DNA of 64,000 bases, from assembly GCA_937967995.1 (NCBI GenBank), contig CALBTB010000005.1, positions 241,413 to 305,412 on the forward strand. The letters run 5' to 3'. The stretch comes from an uncultured Gammaproteobacteria bacterium. GTDB taxonomy: Bacteria; Pseudomonadota; Gammaproteobacteria; UBA6429; Thiohalophilaceae. The stretch's first letter is position 1, and every line of letters starts with the position of its first letter. Below, one piece after another: positions 1 through 7,983 of this stretch. Both the position numbers and the translations under genes were made by a program. The notes beneath the pieces are model-generated. The model saw nothing but the letters and a program-made list of their open reading frames with translations, was not told the origin of the DNA and did not search any database.

Positions 1-145
1 TGGCGCGGCTTTGTACCAATGCTTCCGGACTTTGCTGCACGGCCTTGTTGATCACCAGTGTCACGCCCACCAGCGCCAGCGACAGCACCACGATGATGAC
101 AATCAGCTCGATTAACGAGAAGCCGCGTTCAGAGCCGATGCGCAT
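1..145 (-). CDS. mshD: MshD-like type IV prepilin, 3' part beyond the window
   Basis: Only the first 48 codons are inside the window. The ATG at 145 is followed by a type III prepilin leader: a short basic segment, cleavage after Gly8 before Phe9, and the conserved Glu at mature position 5, then a hydrophobic helix. It overlaps the end of the preceding pilin gene by 17 bases, so the two are translationally linked. Position after mshA and mshC matches mshD in Vibrio-type MSHA operons. It would be a minor pilin of the inner-membrane-assembled pilus. The mshD name rests on order and leader type, not on the missing C-terminal part. Confidence 0.72.
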   Translation of the reverse strand, partial: MRIGSERGFSLIELIVIIVVLSLALVGVTLVINKAVQQSPEALVQSRA

Positions 146-566
146 ATCCCGTGCCCTCAACTCTGACAGTTCGTGAGCCACTGTCGATATCAATATCGAT
201 GGGAGTAGCAGGCGTAGATGAAGAAACATCGCCGCTTTTGTCAAACGTCATCGTGACATCGTCAATATCAATTTCGCTGGCAATGCCGATATCAACCGTC
301 TGTACACCACTTTCGTTATACGTGATGCGAATCCGATCATTGGCGTTATCGGTCTGCAGGGTGACATTGGCGCCGACCGGCTTGGTCATGGCCAGGTGTT
401 GTGCGTGGCGAATCGCATTGATCAATGCATCTTCGACCGTGCGGGATTCATAAGGACTACGTGAAGCCATACGTGGCACAACCGCCACCGCGAGCAGGCC
501 AAGAATGGTGATGACCGTGACCAGCTCGACCAGGGTAAAACCGTTGGAGTTTTTATACGGTTTCAT
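129..566 (-). CDS. mshC: MshC-like minor prepilin
   Basis: 145 residues with a short basic leader, Gly9/Phe10 cleavage site (NGFTLVELV), Glu at mature position 5 and one N-terminal transmembrane helix, followed by a small soluble pilin domain. It lies downstream of the major pilin on the same strand and overlaps the next prepilin gene. Minor pilins prime assembly at the pilus base or tip. A strong terminator hairpin separates it from the major pilin gene, so it is probably expressed at a lower level. The name follows MSHA gene order; a GspH-type pseudopilin is the alternative. Confidence 0.72.
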   Translation of the reverse strand: MKPYKNSNGFTLVELVTVITILGLLAVAVVPRMASRSPYESRTVEDALINAIRHAQHLAMTKPVGANVTLQTDNANDRIRITYNESGVQTVDIGIASEIDIDDVTMTFDKSGDVSSSTPATPIDIDIDSGSRTVRVEGTGYAHRL

Positions 567-590
567 ATGATTCGATTCAGTCCCTTAAAA

Positions 591-617
591 CAAAAAGGCG
601 GCTATGAAAGCCGCCTT
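591..617 (-). terminator. Rho-independent terminator after the major pilin gene
   Basis: Read on the minus strand, an 8-bp perfect stem (AAGGCGGC with GCCGCCTT, 7-base loop) is followed by a T-rich tract. It lies between mshA and mshC inside the operon, which would make it a partial terminator that keeps the abundant pilin above the minor pilins. Confidence 0.8.
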
Positions 618-648
618 AAGTGATATTTCTACTGAATATAGATCTATA

Positions 649-1101
649 TTAACAACCTGATACATCTACCGTAACGGGGTCCCCCGTTCCATCTGCGTCG
701 TAGGAGATCTGGCAGTTAGCGCCGCCACCCGTAGGTGTATAGATCGATGTCGCACCGGCATGGCTCACTGTGTATCCGCTTGGTGTTGGCATTGCAGCTT
801 CAATACCGTTTGCAGCCTGCACAGGCCGTCCACCTAGTCCCGCATTACCACTTTCTGATAATACCGTTACTGTCGTGGCTTCCATGGTTACCGTTGTGGC
901 CGTATTGACACCATTCACCACATACTGTGCGCGGGCCAGAGCCACGGCGGATCGCAGTCCACCGGCTACACCATTCACACTCGCTGCACGAGCTTCATCG
1001 GTGACATTGATGAATCTTGGCAAGGCGGCGGCGGCCAGCAGCCCCAGAATCACGATCACCACAACCAGCTCGACCAGTGTAAAACCTTTTTGTTTCTCCA
1101 T
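649..1101 (-). CDS. mshA: MSHA-type major pilin
   Basis: 150 residues beginning MEKQKG then FTLVELVVVIVILGLLAAAALPRF, the classic type IVa N-terminal helix with Gly6/Phe7 cleavage and Glu at mature position 5. The C-terminal domain is rich in Thr, Ala, Gly and Val, and ends with two cysteines (Cys130 and Cys150) that can form the D-region disulfide. The R-F-I-N-V-T-D-E-A-R-A segment after the helix is typical of MSHA pilins. It follows the platform and ATPase genes and is closed by its own terminator, as expected for the most abundant subunit. Confidence 0.85.
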   Translation of the reverse strand: MEKQKGFTLVELVVVIVILGLLAAAALPRFINVTDEARAASVNGVAGGLRSAVALARAQYVVNGVNTATTVTMEATTVTVLSESGNAGLGGRPVQAANGIEAAMPTPSGYTVSHAGATSIYTPTGGGANCQISYDADGTGDPVTVDVSGC

Positions 1102-1126
1102 AACTCCTGTCCTCTTGTTGACTCGT

Positions 1127-1699
1127 TCAACCCGGCTTCAGGGAGTCCGCAAATTCTGCCGGATCGATGGGTTCATTCAGCCAGCGAAAGCCGGCCAGCG
1201 GTTTTAGACGAAGTCCACGCAGGGTATCGCTTCGGTCATACCGCCCATTACGGTTGTTATCGTCATACACAGGTAGCACCTTTAGTTTTAACACGTCTTT
1301 TTCCAGGCCATCTGTCTGAAAATATTCGCGATTTTTCACCTGGTAATACAGGGTGTGCGAGGCCCGGTCGTACCACCAACTTCCCGTTTCAAGGTTTTTG
1401 GGCGTACCGGTGTGTTCACCGAGGTAATTGACCGGTGTGTCGGCCAGCAGCCGCATGGGATTGGACTGGATCAGCCGGTCCAGGTCACGAATTTTGTTCT
1501 CGACGATATGTTCGCTGATGGTCATGCCGATGGCGCTTTGCAGGCTGCCGATGATCGACTCCATGGCGGCCCGTTCCGCGGTGACCTGCAATTTCATGAG
1601 CTTGTCGATGGCAATGGCCAGCAGGGCGCTGATGATGATGATGACGATCACCAGTTCGAGCAGGGTAAATCCCCTTTGCTGTCGCCTATTTAACGACAT
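1127..1699 (-). CDS. MshB/MshF-like prepilin of the MSHA operon
   Basis: 190 residues from the ATG at 1699 (MSLNRRQQRG then FTLLELV). An upstream in-frame start at 1729 would place residues before the basic leader that fit a prepilin poorly. Gly10/Phe11 cleavage, Glu at mature position 5 and one helix are visible; the rest is a soluble domain with an Asp/Asn/Arg-rich segment near residues 150-165 that may bind calcium. The start overlaps the end of mshG by 14 bases. Position between mshG and mshA corresponds to mshF/mshB in Vibrio; which of the two it is cannot be decided by eye. Confidence 0.65.
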   Translation of the reverse strand: MSLNRRQQRGFTLLELVIVIIIISALLAIAIDKLMKLQVTAERAAMESIIGSLQSAIGMTISEHIVENKIRDLDRLIQSNPMRLLADTPVNYLGEHTGTPKNLETGSWWYDRASHTLYYQVKNREYFQTDGLEKDVLKLKVLPVYDDNNRNGRYDRSDTLRGLRLKPLAGFRWLNEPIDPAEFADSLKPG

Positions 1700-2906
1700 T
1701 CCCCAGTTCCCACATGGGCAGGAACACACCCAACGCCAGCATGAACACCATGGCGCCGACGATGATGATCAGGATCGGCTCGATGGCACTGCTCAGGTTC
1801 TTGAGTTTGTAGTCCACTTCGCGATCATAGTAATGCGCGACGTTATCCAGCATGTCATCGACCGCACCGGTTTCCTCACCGACCTGTAACATCTGAATGG
1901 TCAGCGGCGTGAACATGTCGGACGCGGCGGCGGTACGGGTCAGGCTGTCACCGCGCTCGATACCGACACGCATGTTGGTCAGTTTACGGCCCACATACTC
2001 ATTATCCACCGCATGACTGGTCACATGCAGGCCCTGCACCAGCGGAACGCCACTGCGCATGGTTAAGGCAAACGCCGTCGCAAAACGGGCCAGCAACGCT
2101 TCATACAAAATACTGCCAACCAGTGGAATGCGTAACTTGAATCGATCCCAGCGATGCCGACCGTTGTCGGTTTTGATGTAATAACGAAACCAGATAACGC
2201 CGCCAATCAACATGCCCAGCAGTAACGGCCAGTAGGTGATCATGAAATCGGACATGCCGATTAACAGTTTGGTCTGCCACGGCAGGTCGGCACCAAACTT
2301 TTCAAAGATGCCTTTAAACTTTGGAATCACTGCCAGGTTGATGATGGTGAGGGCGCCGACAATAAAACTGATCACGATGATCGGATAGCGCATGGCCTGC
2401 TTGATCCGATCGCGGGTGTCTTTTTCACGCTCCAGGTATTCGGACAGTTTTAAAAATGCGCCGTCCAGTTCACCGGTACTTTCACCAACGCGAATCATGC
2501 TGACGAACAGGTGACTGAAAATTTTCGGGTGTTTGGCAAACGACGTGGAAAGATCGCGACCGGATTCAAGACTGCCGGCAATATCTTTTAAAACCTTGAC
2601 CAGGGTTGGATTGTCCATGTTATCCGCCAGCCCGTTAATGGCACGTACAATCGGCACACCGGCACGCATCAGCGTGTACATCTGGCGGGTCAGAAAAATC
2701 AGGTCCTGAATTTTCGGTTTACGGGATTTCAGCCACTCATTGAGTTTTTTGGTGAGGTCTTCGGTTTCACGTAACTGGTTTATTTCAATCGGTGTAATGC
2801 CGCTGTTAATTAATTGCGTGGCAACCGCATCTTCGGTTCCGGCTTCCACTTTGCCCTGAATAGCGTCACCGGCATTATTTCTGGCGATGTAGGTAAAGAC
2901 AGGCAT
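1686..2906 (-). CDS. mshG: MSHA pilus inner-membrane platform protein (GspF/PilC family)
   Basis: 406 residues, the usual GspF/PilC length. It shows the N-terminal YIARN-x-x-G-D-A-I-Q-G-K-V-E-A motif and two repeated T2SSF domains (about residues 70-195 and 270-395). Each carries the R-x-G-V-P-(I/L)-V-(R/Q) and R-(V/I)-G-E-x-(S/T)-G-x-(L/V)-D signatures and is followed by transmembrane helices near 170-195, 220-240 and 375-400. It forms the membrane platform that couples the MshE ATPase to pilin polymerisation. Its start coincides with the mshE stop, so the two are tightly coupled. Confidence 0.88.
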   Translation of the reverse strand: MPVFTYIARNNAGDAIQGKVEAGTEDAVATQLINSGITPIEINQLRETEDLTKKLNEWLKSRKPKIQDLIFLTRQMYTLMRAGVPIVRAINGLADNMDNPTLVKVLKDIAGSLESGRDLSTSFAKHPKIFSHLFVSMIRVGESTGELDGAFLKLSEYLEREKDTRDRIKQAMRYPIIVISFIVGALTIINLAVIPKFKGIFEKFGADLPWQTKLLIGMSDFMITYWPLLLGMLIGGVIWFRYYIKTDNGRHRWDRFKLRIPLVGSILYEALLARFATAFALTMRSGVPLVQGLHVTSHAVDNEYVGRKLTNMRVGIERGDSLTRTAAASDMFTPLTIQMLQVGEETGAVDDMLDNVAHYYDREVDYKLKNLSSAIEPILIIIVGAMVFMLALGVFLPMWELGNVVK

Positions 2907-4666
2907 CAGTTCGGCATATCCGGATCGATTTCGGTGACAAATTCATCCTGGTTGTCATCAATCGTACCGGCAACGCGAATGACTTCTTCTACCGAGGTAA
3001 CGCCCTGTAACGCGTATTCCAGGGCATGCTGGGCAAACGAATGGAAACTGTCACTTTGTTTGGCGTGACCGGCGAAACCGCTGGCATCGGAGCGGCGCAG
3101 GTCATCGGCAAGCTGATCGTCGATTTCCAGAAATTCAAACACACCGATTCGGCCGTGATAACCGGTGTTATTACAGTGTGTGCAGCCGGTGCCATGCTGA
3201 AAGGTAACTGATGCATGCGCGTCACCCATCAGGTTCTTGATAATCACCAGTTCGCGGGCATCAGGTGTATGTTCGGTTTTACAGCTGTCACAGATTTTCC
3301 TGACCAGGCGTTGCGCCACCACGGCACGTAAAGCACTGGCGACCAGGTAACCCTGTGCGCCCATGTCGAGTAAACGATTCACCGTGGAAATTGAATCGTT
3401 GGTGTGCAGGGTGGATAACACCATGTGACCGGTCATGGCGGCGCGCAGACCAATTTCCGCGGTTTCCTGATCACGCATCTCACCAACCAGCACGATGTCC
3501 GGGTCCTGGCGTAACGCGGCGCGTAACACACTGGCAAAGGTCAGCCCGACTTTTGGGTTGACCTGTACCTGGTTGATGCGCGGCAGACGGTATTCGACCG
3601 GGTCTTCCACGGTAATGATTTTTTTCTCGGCTTCATTCAGTTCGGACAACGCGGAGTACAGCGTGGTGGTTTTACCGCTACCGGTTGGGCCGGTCACCAG
3701 CACCATGCCAAATGGCCGTGTAATGTTGGCGCGAAAACGTCGCAGGGTGTGATTCGACATACCCAGTTGTTCAAGATTCAACGTGCCACCGGATTGATCC
3801 AGCAAACGCATCACCACCGACTCGCCGGCCTGAATCGGCATGGTGGATAAACGCACGTCAACACTGCGACCGTGGACGCGAATATTAAAACGCCCGTCCT
3901 GCGGTACGCGTTTTTCAGAGATATTTAAACCGGACATCAATTTTAGACGCGACACCAGTGCCGGTGCGATCTTGCGTTCCTTCATTACCTGTTCCTGCAA
4001 CACGCCATCGATGCGTTGGCGAATGCGCAGTACGGTTTCATCCGGTTCGATGTGAATGTCCGAGGCGCCGATCTGTACGGCGTCTTCGAAAATGGACTGC
4101 AATAATTTCACGACCGGCGCGTTGGCGACATCCTCGTTATCAACCAGGGTCGCCAGGTCGATGTCGGTATCTGATAATTCATCGTGCAGCTCTTCCGCCA
4201 GGCTGCTGATTTCATTGCGGCGGCGGTACACCATGTCGATGGTTTCGATGACATCCGCCTCTTTTACCACCGCCAGTTGTATGGGCCGCTTTAACTGCTT
4301 GGTCAGTTCGTCATAGGCAAAAATGTCGGTGGCATCGGCCATGCCCACCAGCAGGCTGCCGTCGCGCTGCTCTTTTAAGGCAATGACGCGATAACGCCGT
4401 GAGATCATTTCCGGGATCAATTGCACAGTGGCGTTGTCGTACTGGAAGCGGCGCAGATCGATGTAGGGAATCTGTAACTGGCGGGACAGTAATTCGAGTA
4501 CCTGTTCTTCCTTGACGTAGCCCTTGTCGACCAGCACCCGGCCCAGTTTGTGGCCGGAGGTTTTCTGGTCCTTGAGTGCCTGCATCAACTGATCATTCGT
4601 GATCAGGCCATGCTCGACCAGCAGGTCGCCCAGACGAATCTTCTTTTTTGGGGCGGCTTCGCCCAT
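2906..4666 (-). CDS. mshE: MSHA pilus extension ATPase with c-di-GMP-binding N-domain
   Basis: 586 residues of the GspE/PulE family. Residues 11-34 and 40-63 are two 24-residue units of the MshEN type (RLG/KLG, then G-L-I or G-Y-V, then two leucines and a terminal Gln) separated by five residues, which is the known tandem c-di-GMP-binding arrangement. The ATPase core has Walker A GPTGSGKT at 326-333, a Walker B region near 388-399 (DPDIVLVGEMRD), and the CxxC...CxxC zinc site at Cys459, 462, 495 and 498. It powers pilus extension in the cytoplasm. It is first in the visible operon; mshI-N are not upstream here. Confidence 0.88.
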   Translation of the reverse strand: MGEAAPKKKIRLGDLLVEHGLITNDQLMQALKDQKTSGHKLGRVLVDKGYVKEEQVLELLSRQLQIPYIDLRRFQYDNATVQLIPEMISRRYRVIALKEQRDGSLLVGMADATDIFAYDELTKQLKRPIQLAVVKEADVIETIDMVYRRRNEISSLAEELHDELSDTDIDLATLVDNEDVANAPVVKLLQSIFEDAVQIGASDIHIEPDETVLRIRQRIDGVLQEQVMKERKIAPALVSRLKLMSGLNISEKRVPQDGRFNIRVHGRSVDVRLSTMPIQAGESVVMRLLDQSGGTLNLEQLGMSNHTLRRFRANITRPFGMVLVTGPTGSGKTTTLYSALSELNEAEKKIITVEDPVEYRLPRINQVQVNPKVGLTFASVLRAALRQDPDIVLVGEMRDQETAEIGLRAAMTGHMVLSTLHTNDSISTVNRLLDMGAQGYLVASALRAVVAQRLVRKICDSCKTEHTPDARELVIIKNLMGDAHASVTFQHGTGCTHCNNTGYHGRIGVFEFLEIDDQLADDLRRSDASGFAGHAKQSDSFHSFAQHALEYALQGVTSVEEVIRVAGTIDDNQDEFVTEIDPDMPN

Positions 4667-4747
4667 AGAGATGCCCTCGACATCCGTGTAGTCACATACC
4701 TTATCGACGAATCAAGGGCTTAGCTTTAATGGCGAAATCGGCTCAAA

Positions 4748-5671
4748 TTAGCCGTTTAACTGTAGAGATCCGATAAGTTCAGAGACATTGCTGAGCTGGT
4801 GGCGGGCCAGGTAATCGACAATGCCTTTGTTGATTTCTGGGCAAATCAAGGGGTTATAAAAGAGTGCCGTGCCGATGCCAATGCCGGTGGCACCGGCAAT
4901 CAGGAATTCGATGGCGTCATGGGCGGTGGTGATGCCGCCCTGGCCGATGATGGGAATGTTGTGGTCCTTGCAGACCTGGTAGACCTGGTGAACCTTGAGC
5001 AGGGCCATGGGCTTGATGGCCGGGCCGGACAGGCCACCCTGGTTGTTGCCGATGACCGGTCGACGTTGCTCGATGTCGATGGCCATGCCGGTCAGGGTGT
5101 TGATCACGGCAAAGCCGTCACTGCCCGCTTCCAGGCAGCGGCGCGCATTTTCGGCGATATCGGTCTGGTTAGGGGACAGTTTGGTAATAATGGGCTTTTT
5201 CGTTACATTGCGACAGGCCGCTACCACCCGGGCCGACATATCCGGATCATTACCAAACTGCACACCACCCTCTTTCACGTTCGGGCAGGAAATGTTGATT
5301 TCCATGGCGTCGATGGGCGAGTCATCAAAGATACGTGCCACTTCCTCGTATTCCTCAACCGTTGAACCGGACAGGTTGGCGATGAAGCGGGTTTCACTGA
5401 AATCCAGCGTCGGCAGGATCTTGTCGACCACATGACGGGCACCGGGATTTTGCAGGCCGATGGCATTGAGCATACCGGCCGGGGTTTCAAACACGCGATG
5501 CGGCGGATTTCCCAGTCGCGGTTGCAGCGTTGTCCCCTTCAGGCACACGGCGCCGGTGTCCGCATGATCGAAGCCGTCGACCCGGGTGTATTCCTCACCA
5601 AATCCGACGCAACCACTGAGTAACACCAGCGGTGTGTTAAAGGTCATGCCGCAAAAAGACAGGGACAGCAT
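4748..5671 (-). CDS. pyrD: Dihydroorotate dehydrogenase, class 1B-like
   Basis: Oxidises dihydroorotate to orotate in pyrimidine synthesis, FMN-bound. The N-terminal LVLLSGCVGFGEEY, the active-site NISCPNVKEGG with catalytic Cys, the NTLTGMAID and GGLSGPAIKP segments and the C-terminal FMN phosphate site (GQGGI, GATGIGIGTAL) match the cytosolic class 1B catalytic subunit (PyrDB). There is no N-terminal membrane helix as in the quinone-linked class 2 enzyme common in Gammaproteobacteria. The ATG at 5671 gives the usual N-terminus; an in-frame TTG at 5716 adds 15 residues. No pyrK electron-transfer gene is adjacent. It is divergent from trmL. Confidence 0.85.
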   Translation of the reverse strand: MLSLSFCGMTFNTPLVLLSGCVGFGEEYTRVDGFDHADTGAVCLKGTTLQPRLGNPPHRVFETPAGMLNAIGLQNPGARHVVDKILPTLDFSETRFIANLSGSTVEEYEEVARIFDDSPIDAMEINISCPNVKEGGVQFGNDPDMSARVVAACRNVTKKPIITKLSPNQTDIAENARRCLEAGSDGFAVINTLTGMAIDIEQRRPVIGNNQGGLSGPAIKPMALLKVHQVYQVCKDHNIPIIGQGGITTAHDAIEFLIAGATGIGIGTALFYNPLICPEINKGIVDYLARHQLSNVSELIGSLQLNG

Positions 5672-5783
5672 GTTGCGTTGTTCGGGAGTAAGCGGGTCTG
5701 GCGTAATCTGGGTCAACGGAAAGTGGCTCGCTATCGGTTACAATGCTGATTTTATCGGGAATCGGCACAGGGCGCTACGTTCA

Positions 5784-6248
5784 ATGTTTCATATCGTTTT
5801 ATACGAACCGGAAATTCCGCCCAATACGGGCAATATCATTCGCCTGTGCGCCAACACGGGTTGCCAGTTACATTTGATCGAACCATTGGGTTTTGATCTG
5901 GATGACAGCAAACTCAAACGGGCCGGGCTGGATTATGATGAATTTGCCTCGCTACAGACCCATCGCTCACTGAATGAATTTATTCTGGGTGTGCCACATG
6001 GCAAGTTATACGGGTTGTCCACGCACGGTGAACGATCGTTTTATGATGTGACATTTAAACAGAATGATGCATTCGTGTTTGGACCGGAAACGCGTGGCCT
6101 GCCCAAAGATGTGCGTGACGGTCTGGGTAAGGCGGCGGTGTTACGGATTCCCATGCAACCAAATAATCGCAGCCTGAATTTATCCAACAGTGCTGCGATT
6201 GTGGTTTACGAGGCGTGGCGGCAATGCGGGTTTGCGGGTGGAAAATGA
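5784..6248 (+). CDS. trmL: tRNA (cytidine/uridine-34 2'-O)-methyltransferase TrmL
   Basis: 154 residues from the ATG at 5784; in-frame sequence further upstream overlaps pyrD and lacks homology. A single-domain SPOUT enzyme: MFHIVLYEPEIPPNTGNIIRL at the start, then the knot motifs FVFGPETRGLP and IPMQPNNRSLNLSNSAAIVVYEA. The family uses SAM to methylate the wobble ribose of tRNA-Leu isoacceptors and acts as a dimer. In E. coli trmL is a neighbour of gpsA-secB, and the same linkage is kept here, though the gene is convergent with gpsA and separated from it by a structured repeat. Confidence 0.92.
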   Translation: MFHIVLYEPEIPPNTGNIIRLCANTGCQLHLIEPLGFDLDDSKLKRAGLDYDEFASLQTHRSLNEFILGVPHGKLYGLSTHGERSFYDVTFKQNDAFVFGPETRGLPKDVRDGLGKAAVLRIPMQPNNRSLNLSNSAAIVVYEAWRQCGFAGGK

Positions 6249-6278
6249 AACGTCTTGTTGTTTAAATCTTGTTTTCGA

Positions 6279-6420
6279 GTAAGTCAGCAGCAGGGACGAC
6301 TTACAGAAGTCAGTTTACAAGTAGTTAGTTATTGATTCCAAGACCGTCAGCAGCAGGGATGCTGCTGTCGAGCGTACAGGGATGTACTTGCAGCGTGTCT
6401 TGGGAGCAATAACTAACTAC
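6279..6420 (+). repeat. Structured intergenic repeat with three GGA-loop hairpins
   Basis: Three hairpins lie in the trmL-gpsA gap. First, GTAAGTC/GACTTAC at 6279-6304 with AGGGAC in a 12-base loop. Then an outer stem of 14 bp (6321-6334 with 6407-6420), continued by CCAAGAC/GTCTTGG (6338-6344 with 6397-6403), encloses two inner hairpins: CAGCAGC-AGGGAT-GCTGCTG (6348-6367) and GTAC-AGGGAT-GTAC (6374-6387). Both inner loops are AGGGAT hexaloops closed by a C-G pair. The third hairpin includes GTACAGGGATGT, an exact fit to the CsrA SELEX consensus RUACARGGAUGU. Similar dispersed repeats occur in other Gammaproteobacteria. Confidence 0.75.
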
Positions 6421-6456
6421 ATGTATGCGAGAAGCTGGCCTGATCTACCGAATTAT

Positions 6457-7458
6457 TTAATCAAGCTCCGGTTTCGGATCTCGATCCATCAAGGCAATCA
6501 CCGCCTCTTTTGGCGAACGCCCTTCGTATAAGACTTTATAAACCTGTTCGGTAATCGGCATATCGACATTGTAGTCCTGCGCCAGGTAATAAACTGTTTT
6601 GGCGGTGCCGATCCCTTCGATGACCTGGCTGATTTCCTGTTTGGCCTGTTCCGGATCCTTGCCCTGCCCCAGTGCCTGTCCGAAACGCCGGTTACGTGAC
6701 TGGTTATCGGAGCAGGTCAATACCAGGTCGCCAAGCCCGGATAAACCCATAAACGTTTCACGTTTGCCACCCAGCGCCACACCCAGGTGCATGATTTCAT
6801 TCAGGCCACGTGTAATGAGTGCCGCCAGTGTGTTGGTGCCAAAACCCATGCCATCGGCAATACCGGCGGCGATGGCCATGACATTTTTTGCGGCACCGCC
6901 AATCTCGACACCGATGACATCATCACTGGTATAAGTCAGAAAGTTTTTACTGTGCAAAGCGATCGCAAGTTGTCTGGCAAACTGTTGATCCTTGGAGGCG
7001 ACGGTAATAGCGCCGGGCATATCGCGTGCGACTTCCTTGGCAAACGTCGGTCCGGACACGGCCGCTACCGGAATGGTGATGCCCAGTTCTTCAATGGCTA
7101 TCTGGTGTAACAGTTTACGCGTGCCCTGCTCCAGTCCTTTGGTACCCCACGCCAGGCGCTGATCATCACGTAACATCGGTTTGATGTCCTGCAGTACTTC
7201 GCGAAAGGCATGTGAGGGAACAACAATCAGAATGATATCGGCCTGCTTAACACAGTCGGCAAGATTATCACTGGGAGTCAGTTGATCCGGAAAGGCAATG
7301 TCCGGCAGGTAGGCGTGATTGGCGCGATCCGCCTGCATTTGTTTTACCTGTTGTGGATCATGAGACCACAGCAGGGTTTTATGACCGGCGCGTGCCAGTT
7401 GCATGGCTAATGCGGTTCCCCACGAACCCGCACCCAGCACTGCAAACGGGCTACTCAT
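6457..7458 (-). CDS. gpsA: NAD(P)+-dependent glycerol-3-phosphate dehydrogenase
   Basis: 333 residues, normal for the family. It makes sn-glycerol 3-phosphate from dihydroxyacetone phosphate for phospholipid synthesis. The Rossmann motif GAGSWGTALA starts at residue 9. Further conserved blocks are SGPTFAKEVA, the catalytic Lys in GGAAKNVMAIAAG and the substrate-binding block FMGLSGLGDLVLTC-x-x-x-x-SRNRRFG. The ATG overlaps the secB stop by one base (ATGA), so it is the last gene of the yibN-grxC-trxC-secB-gpsA operon, as in E. coli apart from trxC. Confidence 0.95.
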   Translation of the reverse strand: MSSPFAVLGAGSWGTALAMQLARAGHKTLLWSHDPQQVKQMQADRANHAYLPDIAFPDQLTPSDNLADCVKQADIILIVVPSHAFREVLQDIKPMLRDDQRLAWGTKGLEQGTRKLLHQIAIEELGITIPVAAVSGPTFAKEVARDMPGAITVASKDQQFARQLAIALHSKNFLTYTSDDVIGVEIGGAAKNVMAIAAGIADGMGFGTNTLAALITRGLNEIMHLGVALGGKRETFMGLSGLGDLVLTCSDNQSRNRRFGQALGQGKDPEQAKQEISQVIEGIGTAKTVYYLAQDYNVDMPITEQVYKVLYEGRSPKEAVIALMDRDPKPELD

Positions 7459-7943
7459 CAGTGTGTGGACGATTCCTGTTGTTGTTCGGTCTGCTGCTCT
7501 TGTTGTTGCAGGTGTTGCTGATACAGCGCATCAAAATTGATGGGCGACAGTAGTAGCTGCGGAAAACCGCCGCGGGTAACGATATCCGATACCGCTTCAC
7601 GTGCATACGGGAAAATGATGTTGGGACAGAAGCTGCCGAGCATGGCGCGAAGGTCATCGTCATTAAAGCCTTCGATTTCAAAAATACCGGCCTGGTGAAC
7701 TTCAACCAGAAACGCGGTCTTGTCGACATTTTTAACCGTCACAGTGATGGATAACACCACTTCGTAAATATTATCCGTCAGCTTGTGGGCATTGCTGTTG
7801 AGGTCAAGCGTATTTTCCGGATCCCATTTCTCGTTAAACATGTGTGGTGAGTTGGGGGCCTCAAAGGAAATATCCTTGATATATATTCGATGAATATGAA
7901 ATTTACCCTGCGGCGTCTGCCCTTTTTCCTGTGATTCGCTCAT
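7458..7943 (-). CDS. secB: Protein-export chaperone SecB
   Basis: 161 residues. SecB is a cytosolic tetramer that keeps precursors unfolded and hands them to SecA. Family blocks seen: FHIHRIYIKDISFEAPNSPH near the start, the central beta-sheet region with FLVEVHQAGIF, and the CPNIIFPYAREAVSDIVTRGGFPQLLLSPINFDALY block. The C-terminal tail is Gln/Glu-rich and unusually long, ending in QQEQQTEQQQESSTH; such tails are flexible in SecB. It sits between trxC and gpsA. Confidence 0.96.
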   Translation of the reverse strand: MSESQEKGQTPQGKFHIHRIYIKDISFEAPNSPHMFNEKWDPENTLDLNSNAHKLTDNIYEVVLSITVTVKNVDKTAFLVEVHQAGIFEIEGFNDDDLRAMLGSFCPNIIFPYAREAVSDIVTRGGFPQLLLSPINFDALYQQHLQQQEQQTEQQQESSTH

Positions 7944-7983
7944 GATAATTGTCCGCTAAAAAATAATTAAAAATCGGTTTCGG

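Noticed and set aside
4799..5365. 188-codon plus-strand frame over pyrD
   Set aside because: No homology, codon use is anti-sense to a clear dihydroorotate dehydrogenase, and no SD.
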